From positions 62,001 through 126,000 of the forward strand of contig JAIWNF010000082.1 of NCBI GenBank assembly GCA_025093555.1: a stretch of 64,000 nucleotides of DNA, written 5' to 3'. A program made the translations under genes and the position numbers. Positions within the stretch are counted from its first letter, which is position 1. Each line of letters starts with the position of its first letter. Origin of the DNA: Circinella umbellata. Its lineage: Eukaryota > Mucoromycota > Mucoromycetes > Mucorales > Lichtheimiaceae. The notes beneath the pieces are model-generated. The model was not told the origin of the DNA and did not search any database. It was given only the letters and a program-made list of their open reading frames with translations. This document shows positions 1 to 13,188 of this stretch, one piece after another.

Positions 1-1197
1 TCAATTTGCATAAAACGGAAAATGCATTTTGAGGAAGGTTTTAATACAATATACTTTTTTAAAGATACTAGTTAATCATGATAATACTAAAGTGAAATGT
101 ACTATCATATAACCAACTGAAGAATGTTGCAAGACCTTGTGGTGTTTACTTTACCGTATCAGGACCGCATGAACGAGAGGGAGACAAAATGGGCTTTACG
201 TAGGTGATCAGTTTTAGCTAACAAGTAGACGGATATACATTATTGACATAGTAATGAATTAAAGACTGTCGATTCTTTTGGGCTCTGTTAATTTTTATAG
301 AATAGGCATGGGCGTTTGATCATTAGCTATTGTTACCTGGGAATCGAAATATATTTAAGGGCGCTTTTTTATTTCATGATTATTTATAATCAACTCAATT
401 CTTTATAATAAGCAAATATGTAAATAAAATGACTTATTGTATAACATTTCCTTCCTTGAGAGCATGAATGCTGCCTTATCATAGCACACTATATAGATAT
501 ATTACAAAAACTTAAAATAATAATAGTAACGCAAACGCGTAAACAATGTACCGGGGGTTTTGTTTCTTAATCTTTTTGTTCGGTTATACTTTATGTCTTT
601 ATAAAGGTACCTTATGTACTTCAGTTTCGATGTTGTCATTCGCTGTGTAATTTCGTATCTGTCGAGTATGTGCGGTTGGGTACATTGCTATCAGTATTTC
701 TCTTTGCAATAATCAATCTTATATATATATATATATATAATATCACTCTATGTCGACCATCAATATATTATATGTCTTTCAGATTACTGCTATTTATATC
801 TTCATGAGCAACTTAATATTAGTAATTCCGTCAAAAAGAAAGACATTTTGAGTACATAAGAAATAATAATAATAATATTCGGTCTTTTTATTTTTCTTTA
901 TTAAGAACAATGGTAAAAATAAATATTAGATTAAGAGTAAATATGTATTAATTTACAAAAATAATGACAAGTATATATATGTACATGAATGAACAAGGGG
1001 AAATAGAAGAGAAAATGTATGAATGAGGCTGATTGGTGAGAATGTTAATGGTAGTTAGTAGTTGCTTCTTTCTTTTTTTTTTTTTACAGAGTTAAAATAA
1101 GAGAAAAAGAGAAGAGAAGGATGAAATAAAATAATAAAATACATTAGAATTTACATGAATAATTAAAAGAAAAAAGAAAAGTAAGTTGTAATTTTTT
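1..1197. other. Intergenic, no gene seen
   Basis: A+T-rich DNA with stops in all frames and a short (TA)n run near 721-739. The last roughly 300 bases are purine/T-rich and lie downstream of the methyltransferase stop codon, so they probably hold its 3' UTR. No coding sequence, RNA gene or transposon end could be supported. Confidence 0.6.
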
Positions 1198-3232
1198 TTA
1201 GTCGACATAACCATCGACAAAATCATTAATGGATTCCCATGCTTGTTCTTCAACAATAGCTGCTGGTACAGAACCAGCTGCAGCAGCAGCGACAGAAGTT
1301 GCGGTTTTTCCTCCTCCTACCGCTGATATACTAACAGTTCTTTTACTGTTAGAGTTATTGTTAACTGGATTAGAGAAACGAGCTCGATTAATCATGCAAC
1401 TTGTATCATTTGGATCACAATAACCTGATTGATGATGATGATTATGCTGTTGCTGTTGAAATGTGGCTGCTAAGTTGGTAGATGATGAATTGGCTGGTTT
1501 TTGACCATAACAAGAATACCAAGTACAATGGGATTGGTACTTTTGACATTCCATCATGGCTTCATGAATTACTTCTTCAGTCAAACCCTCAGGATAATCC
1601 CGTGTAGCTGTTGGTTGACGTACTCGTGTACGATGTAATGATTGATAAAATCCTTCCATAGTTTGACCATGGATTTGACCTAGTTGATCACCCCAGCCTA
1701 AAGGTATTGTTACACGGTCTTGATGAACATCAACAAATCCAGGTTGTTGGGTCATGAGTAAAGAAGATAAACGATAACAAAGTTGAAAATCAATTTCATG
1801 TTGAAGCATTGTTTCAGACACTATGCCATATTGATAAAAGATTACTCAGGTTAGAAAAAATTGATATCCGAATATATAAATCATAGAAGTCCCTGGATTT
1901 TTCTTTTGTTGAAGCGAATTCAAGGGAACAAAAAAAAAAGCTGGGAACAAAAAAGTGAAACTTACATTTTTGATTTAATAATTGATCAGCGATCGGGCCA
2001 GGCCGTTGAATTCGGTGTTCTACATCTACAATTTCAACGAAACCTAAAGGCTTTAATATGCGACTTATTTCCGCTAATAAACGGATTAATTGTGCTTGAG
2101 TCAAGTTACAAAGCATGACCCGCATATGGATATAATCGAGTGAACTATCGGCAAAGGGAAGTGTTTCAAGCATATTGTGTTGAATAAATCGTGCATTGCT
2201 GGGTTTAATGGAATTTGGAAACATTGGACATAGATCGATACCATGAAAATCTAAAAATATTATGTTTATACACAATAACAATTAAGTACTAAGATAATTT
2301 TTTTTATTTGCGTTTGTATAATTTTACCTGCATCAGGAAAACTACTAGCCATTTCGAGTACCCTAAAATATAATTATACATGTCAAAAACAGTTCAGTCG
2401 CAAAGAGTCAAAATACACGCTTCAAAGTTTTTTTTTATCTCTCTTCTGCTACCCCTATCATCTTCCAATAACGTTACCAAGTGCCAGGTCCACAGCCGAT
2501 ATCGAGTACTTGTGACCGTGAGGTCGTACAATTGAGTAAATCTGTTACTGGGGCTTTGTAACTACTATTATTAAACGCGTACTTCAACATAAAATGCTAA
2601 AAAGCGAAACATTATAATTTAATAAAAATAAAAATATATTAAGTATTGATAGATCTTAAATGTGAGATAGTCTCAAAAAATTTTACCATAATAACAATTC
2701 GATCTGATTCATCATCATCGACAGGTAGCATAAATCTAGCTTCAGGATGATTTAGGTATCGTCGACCATCAATGGTTGTATAATCCAATTTTGGAGGAGG
2801 TAGATCTATGTTAATAGTAGAACTTTCGGAAGCTATCATAAAAATTAAAAATTCGCGTTAATTAAAATTAATCTGATTATTATTATCAAACAAATTATTC
2901 TTTTCGTTTATGTGTTAGATTTATTCTTTACCATTACGACTTTTACGAATATTGTTAGGAGTGTTGGTCCCCACAAGAGTGATACTTCCTTGTGACGATT
3001 TACTACTTTGTCGACTGCTGGTGGTTTTATCACCTGCCGATGATACTGATCTCGATGAACTCGTAGGTTTCTTTTTCGGTCGTGACGGTGGTGGTGCAGG
3101 AGCTACTGCACCCATTTCAAAAAAGTTAGCATATGTAGGTGCCTGATGTGATAATCGTTGTTGCCCTCGAGGTGATAATGTTGAAACAGCTGCATCTGAC
3201 ATATGATGAGGATGTGATGGCGTGTTGCCCAT
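1198..3232 (-). CDS. SAM-dependent methyltransferase, six exons
   Basis: Six exons in consistent phase (3232-2932, 2832-2687, 2596-2478, 2362-2328, 2250-1966, 1820-1198) give a 502-residue protein. Motif I VLDIGCGPGTW lies near residue 179, split by the intron after exon 3. It is followed by GIDLCPMFP (the motif II region) and a DYIHMRVM-type stretch with ILKPLGFVEIVDVE, as in class I methyltransferases (Methyltransf_25/11 type). The first 100 residues are Ser/Pro/Lys-rich and probably disordered. The C-terminal 100 are low complexity with Gln/His, Asn and Ala runs. The protein starts MGNTPS, which fits the N-myristoylation pattern (Gly2, Ser6). The substrate cannot be inferred; similar proteins in Mucorales are usually annotated only as methyltransferase-domain proteins. 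The exon 4 unit is just 35 bases but is needed for the frame. Family assignment is secure, function is not. Confidence 0.85.
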
Positions 3233-3902
3233 GGTATAGATCTAAAATATTAATATTACTTATATATATATTTAAATATATATATAATGTAAACAATAAT
3301 TTAAGAATAAAGAAAAAAAAGGGAGGGGAGGGCAAGGGTAGAGCAAAGTGAAAAAGAAGAAAAGAAGAAAAGAAAACAAAAAAAGAATTCGTGGAACCTC
3401 AAAAGAAGTTATCTCTCTTTTTTTTAATGTAAAACTTGATATGTGTAAGTGAAAGTAACCGTATGCCTAAATAGCACAAAAACACTAAAAAACCTTCGGG
3501 ATCTACAATAAAAGTTGAAAACTCTACCAATAAAAGTGTGATACAACAAAAGTAGTTAAAATTTCTCGTTGAAGAACAAATCCAATCATCTCTTATCGCT
3601 TTTTCCCCATGGTTTAGCCGTTATATAGGAAGCAAAACGTTTTATTTATTTATTTATTTTACTCCGCTTTGACTTTTTTTTTAATCAAAAACTAAGTCTA
3701 TGATAGGTTTTGATGCCATCTTGTGATGTCAGCCATGGCTTGAAACATGTAATCATAGTATCCAACTAAAATATAAAATATATAATTTGTTTGTTGTGTG
3801 TGAGTTATTACACATATAATCATATTCACTTCTACATGCTATATTTTTTTTTATTTCTCCGGTTTTTTTTCCCCCTGTAGATTTGTAAGTAAATTTTTTA
3901 TC
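3233..3902. promoter_or_regulatory. Upstream region of the methyltransferase gene
   Basis: About 670 bases between the methyltransferase start (3232, minus) and the hydrolase stop (3903, minus). It holds purine-rich tracts (3300-3400) and an ATTT run near 3643-3659. It must contain the methyltransferase promoter and the hydrolase terminator, but no specific site was recognised. Confidence 0.4.
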
Positions 3903-6073
3903 TTATTCATCATGTTTTTCGCAATAAGTTTTTTTTAGTTTACCGTTGTTATGGTCCGCGTGGTGTAATTTGACAAGAAATATCTGATCTTTTTGATAGA
4001 CCGTCGCCTCATTAGGAATTATGCGTCGGCGAAGAAGGTTGTTCTTTTCGATATATTCCTTATCCATCCAATCCTTAATAAAATTCATCTTTCCTTTTTC
4101 ACCATATACAGCGCGGTGGAACAATAATTGTGAATTATGACCTGGGATCTCAACGTCGGATGCTCCATAAGAAATTAAAACAGGACATTCTAAATACTAT
4201 ATACAACAGCCCAGGTTTTATTATTATTCTTATAAAAATGTTTATTCTAATTTTTTAGATATTAATATATGTAACGAACCTCAATACGGGATAGTGAATC
4301 ATAAACGTGCACCAAATGACTTAACATGAATTCTAATTATTTATCCATTAATGCATGCAAATATATCAAGCAAACATGTCAAACCATCAAAGAAAAAATT
4401 AAAAGGCTCCACAAAAACTTTTTTAGCTTACTTTGTAACGACGGAATTAATCGTACAGGCCCCAATATAGTAAGGTATTTGAACATTCTATATTCAAAAA
4501 TGAGGTTTGGTAATGAACTATACGCAGCTTTCAAAATTAAAGCGTTTGGGGGCTGACCTAAAATTTCCAGTTATTGAATAAAAAAATCTTTTGTGTCAAT
4601 TTTTCCCGCCATTTCTTTGTTCTATAAAAAAAAAGGAACGTGTTTCTTCACCTCGTTTTGTCATGTCATATGCTAGTGTTGTTGCCACCCCAGTCCCTGG
4701 TTATACAGTAAAGCTGTACATTAGTTTCTTATCAATTCATTTAGTTAACATATACAATACTTTTATTTACCAAGTGAATGACCAATAATTGAGATACGAT
4801 CGTGAGACACTGCGATCAAAAAGAATGTTTTAGTCTGCTGCATAATTTATTTTATTATAAAATTAGCTTTTTTACCGTTTTTTTGCAATAACCAGTCTAT
4901 CGTAGCTAAAGCATCTAGTCTTAAGCCTTCCTCGGAAGGTGTCCCCTCTAGTATAACAAGAGTGAAAAAAAAGGGTGATTTGTTTGAACTAATGTGTTAC
5001 TTTCCAATTAGTAGTAGTGTATTCTATAAATTTTTATCTTTGTTAAACGTTACCAGAATCACCAAAGCCACGATAGTCAATCGCAATTATATTAAGTCGG
5101 TTAAATTTATCTCCCAGTTGCTATGAAATTTGTATTGTTTCATTAGTAACAATAATAAAATGAAGAGTGAAAAAGTCTTGATCTTGTCATTGGTGACCGT
5201 TTTCTTAATCCATTATTTAGTCAGATAAAATCGGAAGCGCGGGAAAATTTTTAGTATTATAAACTACCTTATAAAGATCTATACGCCACGGAGCAGCACG
5301 ATTTAATGCATTACCGTGGAAATAAATAACTGTATCGTAACTAGGATCCGACAAAGCGGTATCATATATTGTTGGATAATCCACTAAATTTTGATCGTCT
5401 CGGAGTTGTTTCTGTAAATAATATGAAGTTGGAAGAATGTGCCATCCACCTTTTTTCGTTTCCATTTTATGAAATTTAGTACGTATATTACATGTCACTT
5501 CCTTTACACAACAATAACATAGCTGTAGACATAGTTGTGCGGCAGCAATTAATATCATTATCATTTTACCTAGAGTAACATTATCGGCTGTAATAATTTG
5601 TATATTTCGAATCTTATTATCTTTTGATTAAAAATATCATCTATCAGTGAATATTACATACAAGCTACTTTATATAAACAACATGCGTCAAAAATATATA
5701 TTGCATTATATACATACGTGCAAAACCATAAAGCTCAGGTACGTGAAAATTTGGATTGAAAGGGAACCTAACCCAATGTAAATATATCATACTATAATAT
5801 AATAAACAGCGACACAAATTTGTTACTCCATATACAAATTATCAAGAATATATAATAATAATAATAATACAATTAATGGTGAATACTTACAGTCGTTGTG
5901 GAGCTGGAAAACACATTAGCAACACAATAGCCTGTATAGTTTATAAATTGTGAATGAGGATCAAATTCCGTGAAATATATAAATGCTGATTTTCTCATCG
6001 GCTTATTATAATGTACCCCATAACCAATAACAATGGCCAAAGATGTTGCCACTGTTTTTCGTAAAATCCCCAT
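3903..6073 (-). CDS. ABHD12-like alpha/beta hydrolase (lysophospholipase type)
   Basis: Eleven exons fit: 6073-5913, 5791-5718, 5587-5570, 5497-5268, 5120-5054, 4947-4876, 4809-4771, 4696-4652, 4557-4432, 4332-4276, 4189-3903, giving 391 residues. The nucleophile elbow GHSLG is preceded by DRISII, the oxyanion region is YFHGNA, IDYRGFGDSEGTPSEEG is the family loop, the acid is in YGASDVEIP and the last His is in LHHADHNN. Together these make a Ser-Asp-His triad in the order seen in ABHD12/13 serine hydrolases. An N-terminal hydrophobic stretch (residues 9-19) may anchor it in a membrane. Two models are uncertain. The strong donor after exon 1 (ACT|GTAAGT at 5890) puts exon 2 out of frame, so a weak donor (GT|GTTTTC) was used. 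The 72-base intron 5569-5498 is open in frame and could be retained. Substrate unknown; lysophospholipids or monoacylglycerols are typical for the family. Confidence 0.8.
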
Positions 6074-7023
6074 GTCGTGTAAAGAGAAAAAGATTTTAGG
6101 TTATACAAAATGGAAACCCAAAAAGTATACACCGGAACGGGAACTAAAACTCTATCTCATTTTCTCCAAATTTAAAAGATACATCGTTGCACTATTTTTT
6201 AATGGCAACAAGGAGTGAGATAAAATATGAAGCATCTTGATTTTTATTTCGGCCGAATGGGATCGAGTGGAGGCAGAATCATATCCAATATAATTGTAAA
6301 GAAATAATTAATTTGACATAATCTGATGATTGAGTGTTTCATTGTAATTGCATGTTTTATACTGAAACTTTGCTTTACATTTTTGTTTGTTTCATAATTA
6401 TTATTATGCTTTTAGAAGAAAAATAATAGAATCGTGCAAAAGACACACTTCCTATTACCAATTCCTTACATTTCTTAAACAATCTCAGCTTGTATCATAT
6501 AGATATACGATTTTAAAAACATAGCCTTTCTAATTTAAATTTATCATTGTAATCATCTAGTGAATAACATAGTTTTTATATAAATGTCACTGATTATGGA
6601 TCCAAACAAAATGAGCTTTTGTATTTCGTGAAAATCCGATCTGCTTTAAAGCGGATTGGATTGGAAACTCTCCTCCCAGGGATTTCCAAAAAAATAAACG
6701 CATGCACGTGATTCAAAATCTAACATTTTGACTATATACTGTAGCTGTTGCAGAAAATGCAAAACTTCCTATATTATTGAGCTGCTTTGCAGCCAATCAA
6801 CAAGATCGTAGAATGTATACCATTTATCGAGCTCGTAGTAGCATTGTCGCCAAACCAGTGCCCACTGATTGACTGATTAAGCTTCTAAAAGCTTTATCGT
6901 TAATTCCAACTCGCTGCGATGACTAGTACAGCAATGAGTGGAGGGTGAAATTTTGTTGATACTCTCTTGATGCATACATACATCTTGATGAAAAGCAAAT
7001 TTTAGCTCATATTTTTACTGTGA
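6074..7023. other. Intergenic; one ATCCGAT-type repeat remnant
   Basis: No gene seen. Around 6634-6675 there is an AATCCGATC...GCGGATTGGATTGG stretch with the same word composition as the ATCCGGAT-rich repeat at 30566-31511, so it is probably a short copy or relic of that family. The rest is A+T-rich and contains the hydrolase promoter on the minus strand. Confidence 0.45.
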
Positions 7024-8812
7024 TTGAGGCCCGCGATGGTTATAAATATTTTGCGAGAATTTACTTCAAATCCTACGTTGAAATTTGCTAGTTTATTTTG
7101 CTGTCGCTGCTCACAAGATTGTGATGTTCAACGGCAAGTTCTCAACTATGATCGTCAGCGAATCCACTCCAGAATGAAGACCTATTTGTGCAGCGGTCAA
7201 GTGACGAGAATAATTGACAAATGCAACTCGTATGTACATGTCAGTGTTGAGCATTTAGCTAGGCATCCTGCGCTCTCAACATCAGTCATGTATAAGGTTA
7301 ATAAAAAAATCCAGGCTCATATCCTTACTAATCGTAGTACAATGGGTGTATCCGCCCTGTATCTGGATATCTTGGATTGTTTCCTTATACGATTGGTAAG
7401 CTATTGCAGCTACAAGTGTATTATTAATGAAATCGCTCATTTGAGAGCCAACGGAAACTTGCAAGCATGCCATCAAATCACAGTTAACAAGGCCTAAATT
7501 GTATAATTCATAGTATAACGTTGATAATGCAACAGCTCGCTTCAACTTTATAGATAATCGATTCAACCAGATCTACACAATAGAAGTGGAAGAAGGTGTG
7601 ATAATATTCAGCAAACAGAGGCTATTTTAGCTCTAATGCGAAAAAGATTACAGTATGCACATGGATATTCCAATTGAAGGGGGTATGTTCATATAGTAAC
7701 TGTAGATAAGGCCATACTAGAATAATGTTGGTAAAAGCATATATTAGTAGCTGTTTGTGTCATTAAATCTTGATAGAATACTATACTCCCGATGAAATTT
7801 ATGACCGATGTGTAAGAGAAATGTATAGTTTCTGTGAAGCACGCGGTCTGTGAGATGCTTAGGCGTATTTATATAAGAGATGGTATCGTGAACCATGGTT
7901 CAAGAAATGGGCGCATAATGCACGAGTTGCGATACCGATTTGAAAAGATTACGATGATAATTGAGTCACAATGGAGAATTCTCAAGCGAGACTTTCTTAT
8001 AAACAGTTCTTGCCCACGTTTGGATTTGCTTGTATGGATTATCAGCCATAATTAGTTCCGCTTCGTACTTTGCAACTTCTTGCTGAAAAATGTCAATCGC
8101 GCCCAAACGTTGGATTGGGGATTAGAATTCGTTCGCAAATGAGACACTAAAAGTGGTCGTAATGATACTGGATTGGGTTATATGGATAACGACCTGAAAA
8201 TCCAAATGCTGAGGAATTATACAGTACTCTCTCTCATTAGAGCATTGAACGTGTGGTTGTCCATCTTTGCTGAGAGTCAGTTTATGTTGTGTAAGCACCT
8301 TATCTCTCGTTATTGAGAAAGAAATTTCTCTATGAAGCGTGTATTTGGTACCCACACATATTTCATAAGACGTCATTCGGTTACTCCATATGTACAGCTT
8401 CGCCCGGTATGTATTAAATGTAAAATACAAAAAAGTTTTCTTTTAAAAACATCATACTAATAGCTTTATTGAATTTCGAATATTCATTTTCAATGGTTCA
8501 CCTCCTCCCTCATGTCCTCGCACCACCTACATCATGTTCTGCCCGATATGCATCGCAACAGCAAAATATTGGTGCCGCTGGTAATAATTAATCGGCAGCA
8601 CAAGTAGCAACAGAAGCAACGGTTAACCAAGCACTTGACGCTGCATATAATGTTACTAAAGTACATTGAATGAAGAGCAAACACAAGTTATGAATCATAT
8701 TATTGACGTCAATAGGATTGATGAATATCTTATAGTTGTTGACACTTATCGCGATCTAAGAGTTCCACCTACGACATGGACTAATGACCATCCATACACG
8801 CAATATCTTTAA
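7024..8812 (+). pseudogene. Decayed MULE-type transposase with SWIM zinc finger
   Basis: Several disconnected plus-strand blocks resemble one Mutator-like transposase. Around 7024-7497 is an N-terminal block with RIHSRMKTYLCSGQ and HLARHPALS. Around 7860-8050 is IIESQWRILKRDFL followed by PRLDLLVWIIS, typical of the C-terminal part of MULE transposases. Around 8250-8310 is a SWIM finger, CGCPS in one frame and FAESQFMLCKHLIS in the next, so a frameshift sits inside it. The last block ends TTWTNDHPYTQYL near 8812. Stops and frame changes between blocks show it is dead. No convincing terminal inverted repeats were found around it. Family call rests on motif memory; the boundaries are approximate. 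Confidence 0.6.
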
Positions 8813-9980
8813 TCATATCCTTTTTTCTTATCTCTTTTGATTATATTTCGTCTATACTTTATTTATCTATATTTCTTTTTACCTTTATACATTACGTACC
8901 ATATGGTTTCTTTTATACTCTACAAATACACATTTTTTTTATATTTTTATTAACAAAACTCTTTTTATTAAAATAATATGCTATTGCTTCTATAATAAAT
9001 TTATTTGGATATTGAAAAAAAAAAATAGGATGCAATGTCTTTCTTTTTCAACGATGGTTAACCCAAATGGACCTATTATCACTTCCTTTATTGAGCTTGA
9101 GCTGGAAAAATACACTTTCAATTTTGTTAATTTTCTACTACACTTATATGATACTTTTGATAATTGTTGTTTTTCTTTGATTTTTTCTTCTTCTTAGTGA
9201 TCATGTATAACAATCATTTTTACTTATAGTAATGAAGTACAATAATACACAATTTCTTTTGAACAAGCCCCGGTTGTTGTTTGCGTTTTACCAATCTTCT
9301 TTGACCTCTATTACTACTGAGGAGACCTACTTTCTATGTAACTTTAGTTTCTATGTTGATATAAAATTAGAGGTTTTTGCTATAGATAGGTATAATAGAT
9401 AATTTACCTGAAATCAATCTAAAATGCTCACGTGTACTACATGGAAAATTGGTGTTCCACCAACAGAAACAAAGAAAACATTAGTTACCTTTAATATAAT
9501 AAGTAGTATATATATTGTTTAGAACTATTCGCTTGTGATGTATTTAATATCGACTACTACTACTTCATTGTCACTTCATTATTATATCAAAAGTTATTAT
9601 TATTATAAAGAAATACATAAAAAGACTTGGGAAGTATTTGAAGGTATATAATATAATTGTCAAAAAAAAGTTGATCACTGGGTGAATTTGAAGCATAGAA
9701 TATGATCAAATATGTTTATTACTTATAAATAGTTGGTTACCATGATTTGTTGGATCAGATCAAAAAAGAAATTTGCCTTGGATGAAACTTATGAATGTAA
9801 TTCGCCGAGATAAACTAATTTAGAACTCCCATTTCCCTTATTTAATAATACAGCAGCAACCCAGCATACTAGACATATATAATATAATCTACACATATCT
9901 TTTAATCTTTTCAACCCACTTTTTCTTTTTTCTTTGTTCCAAACTTTTGGATCTTCTTTTTTTTTTTTTTCTTATAAACA
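8813..9980. promoter_or_regulatory. Upstream region of the KIN1-type kinase gene
   Basis: About 1.2 kb of A+T-rich DNA with no supported gene. The last 80 bases before the kinase ATG are a pyrimidine-rich CTTTTTCTTTTTTC tract, which probably marks the transcription start/5' UTR; similar C/T tracts precede several other start codons in this window. Confidence 0.4.
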
Positions 9981-11177
9981 ATGTCGAATAAAAATTCTCA
10001 TCATGGTGAGGATGCTGATTCAACAACTGTTAATAATGAATCCTTACCGCTTGACGTTGCACCACCTTGTTATGAAGAACGTGTCAGCAACAATAATAAA
10101 AACAGCAAAAGCAATGATAATAACAAACAATCTTGTCGTACTTCTTCTAATGCTTCACCACAACCGAGTAGACCAAAATCAAAACCACGTAAAGTTATTG
10201 GAAACTATTCGTTGGTAACAACATTGGGTAGTGGATCTATGGGAAAAGTTAAATTAGCCATGCATAATATCACCCATGACAAAGTTAGTAGTAGTAATAT
10301 TCTTATCGTTCGAAAACCAAGACAAAAAAACCCCACACACAAGAAACGTCTGGTTTATGTTTATTTAATAATATCACTCAATATAAAAATCTATAATGTT
10401 TTTCTAGTTGGCAGTAAAGATCGTTCCCCGGAGCTTTGCAACCGAATCAAAAAATGAAAAAGATGAAAATCGAGAAGTACGAACAATTCGTGAAGCGAGT
10501 ATCATGTTATTATTGTATCATCCACATATTGTTAGCTTGAAAGAAATGGTAGTGCTTGATCCATATTACTATTTATTTATGGAATATGTCGGTGGTGGAC
10601 AGTTACTAGATTATATAATTTCCCATGGCAAATTAAAAGAAAAACATGGCAGGCGGTTTGCTCGTCAGATTGTCAGTGCATTAGGTAAAAAAAAAATCCG
10701 GGTAAAGGAATTCATTCTTCATCTTATATATTAAACAAAGAGCTGAATAATTATATTAGATTATTGTCATCGAAATTCAATTGTTCATAGAGGTATTTTT
10801 TTACTATTATATATATATGGGTGTGGGTGTATCATTATAAATACTTAATATTATTTCAATATACAACAGATCTCAAGATTGAAAATATTCTCATCTCACA
10901 GGCAGGTCATGTAAAAATTATTGACTTTGGATTATCTAATTTATTTTCGCCACGATCACATCTATCAACATTTTGTGGATCACTTTATTTTGCAGCTCCT
11001 GAATTACTTCATGCCAAAGCTTATACTGGGCCTGAAGTGGATGTGTGGAGTTTCGGTATTGTATTATATGTCTTGGTGTGTGGTAAAGTACCTTTTGATG
11101 ACCAAAGTATGCCTGCTTTACATGCCAAAATTAAACGAGGCCATGTAGATTATCCTAGTCATTTAAGTTCAGGTAAG

Positions 11178-11208
<31 letters not shown>

Positions 11209-13188
11209 TGCCCCAACTTTATTATGTCAATGTTATAATAATGGTGCAAGTAGGCAGCACTGAATAAAATAAATAAATAAATAAATAAAAATGTAATATC
11301 TTTAGAATGTAAAAATTTATTGTCAAGAATGCTTGTTACCAATCCGAATCATCGAGCCACAATATCCGAAATTATTGTTCATCCATGGATGAACCGAGGA
11401 TATGATGGCCCTGTAGATAACCATTTACCGGATCGAGCGCCGCTTTTATTACCCGTGGATATGGAAGTTATTCGGAATATGACCGGATTCGGATTTGGTT
11501 CCGAAGCCGAAATCAAGCAACAATTGGAATCCATCATCACTTCCGAAGATTATCAAAAGGCCGCAAAAACTCTTGCTACGCGATCTCGTCACTCTGCTTC
11601 CCGTATGCAACATCACCATCACCCATCCATACCCAGTAGTAAAAAATCATATTCCATGCCCAACGATGATCCACAGTCTATCCCAGCAGCTTATCATCCG
11701 CTTGTTTCCATTTATTATCTTGTAAAAGAACGTATGGAGCGAGAGCGACGTGCTGCCGATGCTACAGAAGACTCCTCCAGTCGGTTAGACCTTTTATCAA
11801 CAACAACTACAGGAACAGAATTCCAGAGAAGACGTCCTTCTTCAAGTAGTGTAGGATCATCGTCATTTGATGAATCTTCTACGAAACATTTACGAATTCC
11901 CGATATATCGATACCCGAGACAGCTCATCCTGCAGATGCCTCACCTTTTGAACACTCTCCCTTTTCAACAAATAGTGGTGTACACCATGATTTGTTTGGT
12001 AAACCTACAGGTGTAACTTCAAGTAATACTCATACAACCACAGGAGTTGCATTTGGACGACGCGGACGAACGAATATCCGAGTAGATGATGAAGGACATA
12101 TTGTTGAAGCCGATCGACCAAATATCTTGGAAAGTGGATTACATCGACTGATCAGTCGACCTCCCTTTGGTCGTATGTCCGAAAGCTCACCTACAGAGAA
12201 TGAAAACATTAATAATGATGACGATCATCATCACCATCACCATCATAATGTATTCAAACGACTTAGTAATGCAATACAGCAACGTCATTCCTCATTGGAA
12301 CAAAGGCGTCGTTCACGTAATAGTGCAGAATTATCAACATCAAATCCACAATCGCAGCAAAATAATAATCACAATAACAATGAATTAACAACAACATTAA
12401 ACTCTAGTAATGACAATAATAATCATCAGCGGATGAGTCCATCCGCATCTACATCTACAGGAGCTTCAAGTTTTGGTAGTAAAGTTAGCCACTTGCTTGG
12501 CCGAGCTGGTAGTACAACAACAGCTTATCAACATGGTTTAAATAATAAACGACATCATCCACAACGAAGACCACGACAAGCTACTGTGAGTGGATCTAAT
12601 CCATTGGCAGAAAATATCGCATCTCCCAGTATCAATAATAGTAACGTAGGTACCAATGGAATAACACCGACAGGACAACAACAATTACCGCAAAATGAAT
12701 TCGAATCACACGAACATGTCTATCCATCTACGACTTCGAGACCACAAGGCACAGCTGACGAGACCGTTAAACAGGTATCTTTAAAAGGATTGTTTTCTGT
12801 TACAACAACCTCCACCAAACATCCATCCGTAATACGCGCAGATTTGATACGCGTACTAGAACGCATTGGGGTAAAATGGCGTGAAACTAAAGGAAGATTT
12901 GAATGTGTTCATATGCCCAGTATTGATATGAATCGAGTGACAGATAAAAAAACTCAAGAATCAGAGCAAGAACAACAACAGCAACAGCAAATTCAACAGC
13001 AAGAGCAACAAGAACAAGATAGCAGTAGTGCTATCACAGTTCCTGATTTGGTAGTACGATTTGAAATCTATATCGTTAAGATATCATGGTTATTAGGGAT
13101 GCACGGACTACAATTCCGTAGAGTCAGTGGTGATCCATGGTTATATAAAAATATGTGTAGTCGAATATTAGCTGAATTGAAGTTGTAG
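9981..13188 (+). CDS. KIN1: KIN1/MARK-type Ser/Thr protein kinase with KA1 domain
   Basis: Five exons (9981-10283, 10408-10684, 10760-10792, 10870-11172, 11306-13188) encode 932 residues, close to yeast Kin1/Kin2 length. The Gly-rich loop GSGSMGKV is at 83-90, the catalytic Lys in LAVKI near 105, HRDLKIEN near 203-210, DFGLS near 223, and the activation segment runs from DFG through [13 protein letters not shown]. The catalytic HRD Asp is split by the intron at 10793. After the kinase domain comes [11 protein letters not shown] and a long low-complexity linker with His, Asn and Gln runs. The C-terminal 100 residues ([17 protein letters not shown]...SRILAEL) match a KA1 domain, here interrupted by a Gln/Glu insert. 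Kin1-family kinases act at the cell cortex in polarity, exocytosis and septation, and KA1 binds acidic phospholipids. The first 70 residues are disordered. Confidence 0.93.

Noticed and set aside
721..739. (TA)n run as possible hairpin or terminator
   Set aside because: Simple dinucleotide repeats are frequent in this genome's noncoding DNA and give no specific evidence.
7024..7566. Overlapping plus and minus frames considered as a host gene
   Set aside because: The plus frame fits the N-terminal part of a MULE-type transposase relic and the minus frame is its shadow; later blocks with a SWIM finger and frameshifts support a dead transposon.
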